Assembly: GCA_024278395.1 (NCBI GenBank)
Contig: JAJRTG010000124.1
Location: forward strand, 1-9,764
DNA length: 9,764 bases
Source: Fidelibacterota bacterium
Lineage (GTDB): Bacteria; Bipolaricaulota; Bipolaricaulia; UBA7950; UBA9294
Reading direction: 5' to 3'
Positions 5,290 to 9,764 of this stretch are shown piece by piece. How positions within the stretch are numbered: position 1 is the first letter of the stretch; each line of letters opens with the position of its first letter. The translations under genes and the position numbers were made by a program. Under the pieces are notes generated by a model. It saw only the letters and a list, made by a program, of their open reading frames with translations, made no database searches and was not told the origin of the DNA.

Positions 5290-7020
5290 ATGATGGATAT
5301 AAAGAGGCGCGTTCATCGGCTGGTTTTGCAGAACCTGAAGCTCAACCTGCTTGCCATCCTGGTCGGGGTCATCGGCGGGTTCGGGGCGCTCCTGTTTCGT
5401 TATCTTATCTTCTTCATCAACGACCTCGCCTTTTTCCACCGGCCCTCGATCCATTTCATGCCGCCGCTTGAGCATCACGCCGGCTGGACCGTCTTGCTCA
5501 TCCCGGCGGCGGGGGGGCTCATCGTCGGGTTGATCACCCACTACTTCGCCCCCGAGACGAGGGGACACGGGGTTCCGGAGGTGATGGAGGCGATGGCGCG
5601 TCGGGGCGGGAGGATCCGGCCGCGGGTCGCGCTCGCCAAGGTCCTTGCCTCCGGGGTGTGCATCGGGACTGGGGGGTCCGCTGGGCGTGAAGGGCCGATC
5701 GTTCAGATCGGAAGCTCGGCCGGAAGCACGATAGGCCAGCTCCTCAGGCTTCCGAGTTCGGACATAAGGATCCTCGTCGGCTGCGGCGCGACCGCCGGGA
5801 TCGCCGCCACGTTCAACGCACCGCTCGCCGGGGTGTTGTTCGCCATCGAGCTCATTCTGCTGGAGCTGAAAACACGCTCGTTCGTTCCGCTTACCATCTC
5901 CTCCACCTTCGCGACGATCATCTCGCGCGTCTTTCTCGGCGCTGAGCCGATGATCACGGTGCCTCCGTATCAGTTCCGAAATCCCTACGAACTGGTCCTC
6001 TACCTCTTCCTCGGGCTGTTCGCCGCGCTGATCGGTTACGTCGAAATCGTGGGCCTGTATGGAACGGAGGACCTGTTCGACCGGATCAAGGTGCATCCGG
6101 TGGTGAAGCCGGTGATCGGCGGGCTGCTCCTTGGGGCGATCGGGTTGTGGCTCCCTAATGTGTTCGGGACCGGGTACAGCACGGTAGGGGCGATCGTGAA
6201 CGAGCAATTGGGGCAGCAGGGGGCTCTCCTGTTCGGCTTTTTGGTCCTCCTCATGGTGGCGAAGATCGTCGCCCTCTCCCTCACCCTGGGGAGCGGTGGA
6301 TCGGGTGGGGTGTTCGCTCCGTCTCTGTTCATCGGGGCGGCGTTCGGGGGCGCGTTCGGGGTGTTGGCGAATATGGCCCTCCCCGGAATAACCGCTCCCT
6401 ATCCGGCCTATGCGCTTGTCGGGATGGCGGCGGTATTCTCCGCCGCCTCACGGGCCACGCTTACCTCGATCGTTATGCTCTTCGAGATGACGCGCAACTA
6501 CAACATCATCCTGCCGCTCATGTTCGCCTGCGTCGTCGCCGACGTCGCGGCCTGGCTCCTGTATCCGGAGACGATCTACACCAAGAAACTCTCCCGCCGC
6601 GGTGTGAGGATCGCCCAGGATCTGGAGATAAACGTGCTCAAGACCCGGTTCGTGAGCGATGCGATGACCAGGGCGGTGGAGACGATCCCGATGGACATGC
6701 CGGTGTACAAGGTGCAGGAGAAGATCCTCGAGACCGGGCATCAGGGGTTCCCGATCGTCGATGAGAACGGACGCTTGGTCGGGATCATAACCGGCAGGGA
6801 CGTGATGAAGGCGATCAAGGAGGACCGGACCCGCCCGGCGATCGAGGCGGCTCATCAACACCTCACCGTGGCCTATCCCGACGAGACCCTGGATGATGTA
6901 TGGGGACGGATGGCCGAGCATGGAATCGGGCGTCTGCCCGTGGTCTCGCGCAACGATCCGAGCAGGCTCATCGGGTTCATCACTAAGGGGGACATCACCC
7001 GGTTCGCCCGTAGCCGGTAG
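5290..7020 (+). CDS. ClC-family chloride/anion transporter with C-terminal CBS pair
   Basis: The 576-residue product is an inner-membrane ClC protein. Residues about 15-435 are the ClC core and about 450-576 hold two CBS domains, which in this family bind nucleotides or sense conditions. The first selectivity motif is 'GHGVPEV' (92-98), with H93 where E. coli ClC-ec1 has S107. The second is 'GREGP' (132-136), with E134 as the gating glutamate. The third is 'GSGGSGGVFAP' (334-344). Y430 in 'PETIYTKK' aligns with the central tyrosine Y445. In 'NAPLAGVLFAIEL' (176-188), L188 sits where ClC-ec1 has the internal proton glutamate E203. The gene is divergent from the ATPase operon and convergent with the ABC permease. 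Start is ATG at 5290, with another ATG directly after it. Whether it works as an H+/anion antiporter or a channel, and for which anion, cannot be read from sequence alone. Confidence 0.95.
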   Translation: MMDIKRRVHRLVLQNLKLNLLAILVGVIGGFGALLFRYLIFFINDLAFFHRPSIHFMPPLEHHAGWTVLLIPAAGGLIVGLITHYFAPETRGHGVPEVMEAMARRGGRIRPRVALAKVLASGVCIGTGGSAGREGPIVQIGSSAGSTIGQLLRLPSSDIRILVGCGATAGIAATFNAPLAGVLFAIELILLELKTRSFVPLTISSTFATIISRVFLGAEPMITVPPYQFRNPYELVLYLFLGLFAALIGYVEIVGLYGTEDLFDRIKVHPVVKPVIGGLLLGAIGLWLPNVFGTGYSTVGAIVNEQLGQQGALLFGFLVLLMVAKIVALSLTLGSGGSGGVFAPSLFIGAAFGGAFGVLANMALPGITAPYPAYALVGMAAVFSAASRATLTSIVMLFEMTRNYNIILPLMFACVVADVAAWLLYPETIYTKKLSRRGVRIAQDLEINVLKTRFVSDAMTRAVETIPMDMPVYKVQEKILETGHQGFPIVDENGRLVGIITGRDVMKAIKEDRTRPAIEAAHQHLTVAYPDETLDDVWGRMAEHGIGRLPVVSRNDPSRLIGFITKGDITRFARSR

Positions 7021-7024
7021 GGGG

Positions 7025-8251
7025 TCACCGTGTGTGGGCGCGCCGCTTCATGAGGAGTATGCTCAGCCCGAGCATCACCGCGGCGTAGCTCGCGAGGACG
7101 ACGATCTCGAACCAGATCCCGGAGATCCCCCATCCCCGCAGCATCACCGCCCGCAGGGCGCGGTTAAGGTAAGTAAGCGGCATGACGTAGGCGATGGGGC
7201 GCAGGGCGGGGGAGAGCGCCTCCACCGGCCAGAACGCCTCGGTGATGATCAGCCCGGGGATGATGATCAAGAGAGCATACTGCACCGCTTGAAACTCGTT
7301 CCGCGCCAGACCGGAGAGGAGCGTCCCCATCCCCTGGAGGCCGATGGTGTAAACGACGATCACGAAAAGCATCAGCAACAGGCTGCCGACGAACATCGTG
7401 TGGAACAGGAAATAGGCGATCAGGATCACCTCGAGCGCCTGCAGGATCGCGATAACGGTGAACGCCAGGGTGTAGCCGAGACTGAGCTCCCACGGATGCA
7501 CCGGGAACGTGAGGAGACGTTCCAGGATCCCATTGCGTTCCTCGCGCACCAGGGCGATCAGGGTGAGCATCGAGGTGATCACCGTCACCGCAAATCCGAT
7601 CACCCCCGGGGAATAATAATCGAGGTAATCGGCCTTCCCGGCGTAGACGTAGTCGATCTTCAACAGCTCCCTAAGGTCGACGTCCCTGCCGCCGATGTAG
7701 GCGAAGAGCAGGTTGTTCAGCGCCCGCTCCATCGTGGCCACCACCGTGTCCGCCACCGGGACGTTGGATCGGTCGATCGAGAGAGTGATCCCCGGGCCGG
7801 TCGCCGCCTCCTTCCTCGGGAGGAGGTGGATCGTCCGACCCTGATAGGTGTAAGGCATCTCCCCCTTGATTTGTAACACCCGGTCGATCAACCCCTGCGA
7901 GAATCCGGGCTGGATCACGATCACCGCCCAGGCGCGCCCTTCCTTGAGCTCCCTCTCACCGGCGGATTCGTCGTCCATCCGCCGGATGTGGAACACCTTC
8001 TTCCCGAATCCGGCGATCAGCTCGGCGGATAGGGATCTTTCCACCGTGATCTGTCCGAACTCACGCGTATTCAGGGTCAGCGCTCCACGATCGTGGTTCA
8101 CAACGATCACGCGTATCTCGGTTGGGCTGCCGGAGAAGGCGTACCCGAACAGGAGGATGAAGATGAGGGGGATCGTCCCGATCATGAACACGGTGAGAAG
8201 GTCGTGCCGCAATCGACGGAAGACGTTGCGCGCGACGAACAGGACCTTCAT
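7025..8251 (-). CDS. ABC-2 type exporter permease
   Basis: The 408-residue membrane protein has the ABC-2 permease layout. There is a short cytoplasmic N-terminus, one membrane helix (about 19-40) and a large extracytoplasmic domain (about 41-212). Five or six further helices follow between about 213 and 402, and the tail is basic (KRRAHTR). The cytoplasmic segment 'LVREERNGILERLLTFPV' (234-251) is the conserved coupling region that contacts the ATPase. The family exports drugs, lipids, polysaccharide or ions such as Na+ (NatB, YhhJ/YbhR type); the substrate here is unknown. The frame stays open upstream to 8461, but the correct start is the ATG at 8251. It overlaps the ATPase stop as ATGA, and AAGGAGG lies 4 nt before it. 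No second permease gene is present, so a homodimer is likely. Its stop lies 4 bp from the end of the convergent ClC gene. Confidence 0.93.
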   Translation of the reverse strand: MKVLFVARNVFRRLRHDLLTVFMIGTIPLIFILLFGYAFSGSPTEIRVIVVNHDRGALTLNTREFGQITVERSLSAELIAGFGKKVFHIRRMDDESAGERELKEGRAWAVIVIQPGFSQGLIDRVLQIKGEMPYTYQGRTIHLLPRKEAATGPGITLSIDRSNVPVADTVVATMERALNNLLFAYIGGRDVDLRELLKIDYVYAGKADYLDYYSPGVIGFAVTVITSMLTLIALVREERNGILERLLTFPVHPWELSLGYTLAFTVIAILQALEVILIAYFLFHTMFVGSLLLMLFVIVVYTIGLQGMGTLLSGLARNEFQAVQYALLIIIPGLIITEAFWPVEALSPALRPIAYVMPLTYLNRALRAVMLRGWGISGIWFEIVVLASYAAVMLGLSILLMKRRAHTR

Positions 8252-8976
8252 TCTTCCTCCTTCTTCCCGACCAGCGTGAGAAACGCCTCTTCCAGGGTGG
8301 CGGCGTGCGTCGCTTCCTCCAACGCCTGCGGGGGGCCCTCCTGGACCAATCGCCCCCGGCTCATCAATCCGATTCGGTGGCAGCGGGAGGCCTCTTCCAG
8401 GTAGTGGGTGCTGATCAGGATCGTCGTGCCTTCTTCCGTCAGTCGCTTGAAATGGGCCCAAAAGAAGACGCGCAGGTCGGGGTCGACCCCGGCGGTCGGC
8501 TCGTCCAGGAAGAGGAGTTCGGGCCGGTGGATCATCGCCGCCGCCAGCGACACCCGCCGTTGCATCCCCCCGCTCAAGTCGCGGGCGAGGGCGTCCCGCT
8601 TCCCCTCCAGATGAACGACGCGCAGGACCTCATCCGTCCGGCTTTGGATCTTACGGTGGGAGAGCCCCTGCATCCGCCCGAAGAAGTACAGGTTCTCCCG
8701 CACGGACAGGTCGGGGTAGATCGCGTTCTCTTGCGGCATGTACCCGATCTTCCGCAGGACCGCGAATGAGGGGATGCGGTACCCGAGGACGCTGATCTCC
8801 CCGGAATCCGGCGTAAGGATCCCGCACAGAAGGCGCATCGTCGTCGTCTTTCCGCTTCCGTTCGGCCCGATCAGGCCGTATGTCTCACCCCGGGGGACGA
8901 CGAGGGAGAGCCGATCAACTGCGGTTAGATGGCCGAAGCGCTTGGTCAGGTTCTCGGTGCGAATCGCCGCATCCAT
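8248..8976 (-). CDS. ABC transporter ATP-binding protein
   Basis: The 242-residue product is the nucleotide-binding subunit that powers the permease encoded directly downstream. All motifs are intact: Walker A 'GPNGSGKT' (37-44), Q-loop Q82 in 'YMPQE', signature 'LSGGMQRR' (134-141), Walker B 'LLFLDEP' (154-160) with catalytic E159, and switch H191 in 'STHYLEEA'. It resembles the CcmA/NatA/drug-resistance ATPases of ABC-2 exporters. The frame extends upstream to a TTG at 9012, but that TTG belongs to the promoter -35 box. The ATG at 8976 directly precedes the first conserved strand (AIRTENLTKRFG). There is no Shine-Dalgarno in front of it, and the -10 box lies only 7 nt upstream. The acidic C-terminal tail (KKEEE) encodes the Shine-Dalgarno of the permease. 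Confidence 0.95.
   Translation of the reverse strand: MDAAIRTENLTKRFGHLTAVDRLSLVVPRGETYGLIGPNGSGKTTTMRLLCGILTPDSGEISVLGYRIPSFAVLRKIGYMPQENAIYPDLSVRENLYFFGRMQGLSHRKIQSRTDEVLRVVHLEGKRDALARDLSGGMQRRVSLAAAMIHRPELLFLDEPTAGVDPDLRVFFWAHFKRLTEEGTTILISTHYLEEASRCHRIGLMSRGRLVQEGPPQALEEATHAATLEEAFLTLVGKKEEE
8256..8262 (-). promoter_or_regulatory. Shine-Dalgarno that fixes the permease start
   Basis: AAGGAGG lies 4 nt before the ATG at 8251 and inside the last codons of the ATPase gene. With the ATGA overlap it settles the permease start over the longer open frame. Confidence 0.75.
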
Positions 8977-8983
8977 GGGGAGT

Positions 8984-9012
8984 AGTGTAGAGGCTCGGGG
9001 ATCGGGAATCAA
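8984..9012 (-). promoter_or_regulatory. Promoter of the ABC exporter operon, likely giving a leaderless mRNA
   Basis: On the minus strand TTGATT (9012-9007) and TACACT (8989-8984) are separated by exactly 17 bases. Only ACTCCCC separates the -10 box from the ATG, so the predicted start of transcription falls on or within a base of the A of the ATG. Confidence 0.65.
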
Positions 9013-9020
9013 CGGACGTC

Positions 9021-9053
9021 GGTCGGTTCCCGCCGACCCGCTGCGGTGGTCGG
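9021..9053. repeat. Three alternating 6-bp arms able to form competing hairpins after glnS
   Basis: On the plus strand GGTCGG (9021-9026), CCGACC (9033-9038) and GGTCGG (9048-9053) lie in the 94 bp between the glnS stop and the exporter start. The middle arm can pair perfectly with either outer arm, with a loop of 6 or 9 bases. In the glnS transcript this gives two mutually exclusive GC-rich stems. No T-tract follows, so it is not a standard intrinsic terminator. It may end glnS transcription in another way, protect the 3' end, or simply reflect local repetition. Confidence 0.4.
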
Positions 9054-9070
9054 CCCGTCGTTCAGGAAGA

Positions 9071-9764
9071 TCATGAGTTCTGGCGCTTCTTGATCTTCGC
9101 CCAGGTGTCGCGCAGGGTGGCGGTGCGGTTGAACACCGGCCTGCCCGGGGCTGAGTCGGGATCGACGCAGAAGTAGCCGATCCGCTCGAACTGGAACCGA
9201 TCGCCTGGCTTCACGTCCCCGAGGCTCGGCTCGAGCTTGCAGTCGGTGAGGACGACGAGTGATTCCGGGTTCAGGTTGTCGAGCCAGTCCCCTCCCTCTT
9301 CGACCTCGAGCGGGTTTTTCACCTTGAACAGGCGGTCGTACAGGCGCACCTCAGCCTCGATCGCGTGCGCGGCTGACACCCAGTGCAGGGTCGCCTTCAC
9401 CTTCCGGCCGTCCGGCGCGTCCCCGCCCCGGGTCTCCGGATCGTAGACGGCGTGGATTTCGATAATCTCACCGTTTTCGTCCTTGACCACGTCGGTGCAG
9501 CGGATGAAGTAGGCGTAGCGCAGCCGCACCTCCCGTCCAGGAGCGAGGCGGTAGAACTTGGGGGCTGGATTCTCCATGAAGTCATCCCGCTCGATGTAGA
9601 GCACCTTGGAGAACGGGACCACGCGGGTTCCCGCGGAGGCGTCCTCGGGGTTGTTGATCGCCTCGAGCTCCTCCACCTGACCGTCCGGGTAGTTGTCGAT
9701 CACCACCCGCAGCGGATGGAGCACGGCCATCCGCCGCTCCGCCCGCTTGTTCAGGTCCTGGCGC
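9071..9764 (-). CDS. glnS: Glutaminyl-tRNA synthetase, C-terminal part (cut by window edge)
   Basis: About 230 C-terminal residues of GlnRS, which charges tRNA-Gln with glutamine, are visible. The reading frame continues without a stop through the right edge ('RQDLNKRAERR' precedes the internal M at 9730), so the catalytic domain and its HIGH and KMSKS-type motifs lie outside. What remains is the two-barrel anticodon-binding domain. Landmarks shared with E. coli GlnRS include 'DLNK.A.R.MAVL.P', 'YIERDDF', 'GREVRLRYAY', 'APDGRKVKATLHWVSAAHA', 'EVRLYDRLF', 'NPESLVVL', 'FQFERIGYFCVDPDS' and the terminal 'PVFNRTATLRDTWAKI'. It stops at the normal end, without a YqeY-like extension. The gene implies direct charging of tRNA-Gln and not only the Glu-tRNA-Gln amidotransferase route. 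Bacterial GlnRS is generally thought to have been acquired from eukaryotes. Confidence 0.96.
   Translation of the reverse strand, partial: RQDLNKRAERRMAVLHPLRVVIDNYPDGQVEELEAINNPEDASAGTRVVPFSKVLYIERDDFMENPAPKFYRLAPGREVRLRYAYFIRCTDVVKDENGEIIEIHAVYDPETRGGDAPDGRKVKATLHWVSAAHAIEAEVRLYDRLFKVKNPLEVEEGGDWLDNLNPESLVVLTDCKLEPSLGDVKPGDRFQFERIGYFCVDPDSAPGRPVFNRTATLRDTWAKIKKRQNS

Noticed and set aside
5206..6207. 333-residue minus-strand frame opposite the ClC gene and the divergent promoters
   Set aside because: It covers the ClC membrane core, and its product is a charged, Pro/Arg/Asp-rich string without recognisable features.
7021..7030. GGTCACC at the convergent junction as a terminator
   Set aside because: The dyad is only a few bases long, has no T-tract, and lies within the stop codon region of the permease.
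6893..7876. 327-residue plus-strand frame crossing the ClC end and running opposite the permease
   Set aside because: It starts inside the second CBS domain in another frame and is antisense to the permease. It has an Asp/His/Gln/Arg-rich shadow composition.
8252..8461. N-terminal extension of the permease frame
   Set aside because: It overlaps the ATPase gene and is Gly/Pro/Arg-rich. The ATG at 8251 has a strong ribosome-binding site and an ATGA overlap.
8977..9012. TTG-initiated longer form of the ABC ATPase
   Set aside because: The TTG is part of the -35 box and the extra 12 residues are not part of the ABC domain.

Overview
The window is GC-rich, gene-dense bacterial DNA. It has no insertion sequences, CRISPR arrays, tRNAs or rRNAs, and no gene-free stretch longer than about 190 bases. 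A bacterial-type glutaminyl-tRNA synthetase, an A/V-type rotary ATPase and a CBS-domain ClC protein together suggest a deep-branching, probably anaerobic or thermophilic bacterium. Candidate phyla such as Bipolaricaulota would fit, but this is an impression from gene content and base composition, not something the sequence proves. The GlnRS ends right after its anticodon-binding domain with no YqeY-like extension, which argues against Deinococcus.

Region 1 (about 1-5210, minus strand) is most of an A/V-type ATPase operon. In transcription order it reads H (peripheral stalk), C (central-stalk adaptor), I (stator membrane subunit), two tandem K proteolipids (called K1 and K2 here), F and E. It runs off the left edge, where A, B and D would be expected. 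The genes are tightly packed (8 and 14 nt overlaps, an ATGA overlap, gaps of 3, 5 and 54 nt). A good sigma70-type promoter (TTGACC-16-TATACT) lies 82 nt upstream of the first start codon. The two proteolipids are the most interesting part: K2 has the ion-carrying glutamate of the rotor ring (E109), while K1 has glycine at that position (G111). This looks like a two-gene version of the double-hairpin eukaryotic/V-type 16 kDa proteolipid, in which only half of the hairpins bind an ion.

Region 2 (5101-5289) is a 189 bp divergent intergenic region between the ATPase operon and a ClC gene. Region 3 (5290-7020, plus strand) is a ClC-family chloride/anion transporter with two C-terminal CBS domains. 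It keeps the external gating glutamate but has leucine at the internal proton-glutamate position. It ends 4 bp from the convergent permease gene.

Region 4 (7025-8976, minus strand) is a two-gene ABC-2 exporter operon, ATPase then permease with an ATGA overlap. It is driven by a near-consensus promoter whose -10 box sits 7 nt before the ATG, so the transcript is probably leaderless. Region 5 (9071-9764, minus strand) is the 3' end of glnS, cut by the right edge.

Functionally, the ATPase exchanges ATP energy with an ion gradient, and the adjacent ClC could move compensating anions; their divergent arrangement invites that link but does not prove it. The ABC exporter and glnS look like unrelated neighbours.
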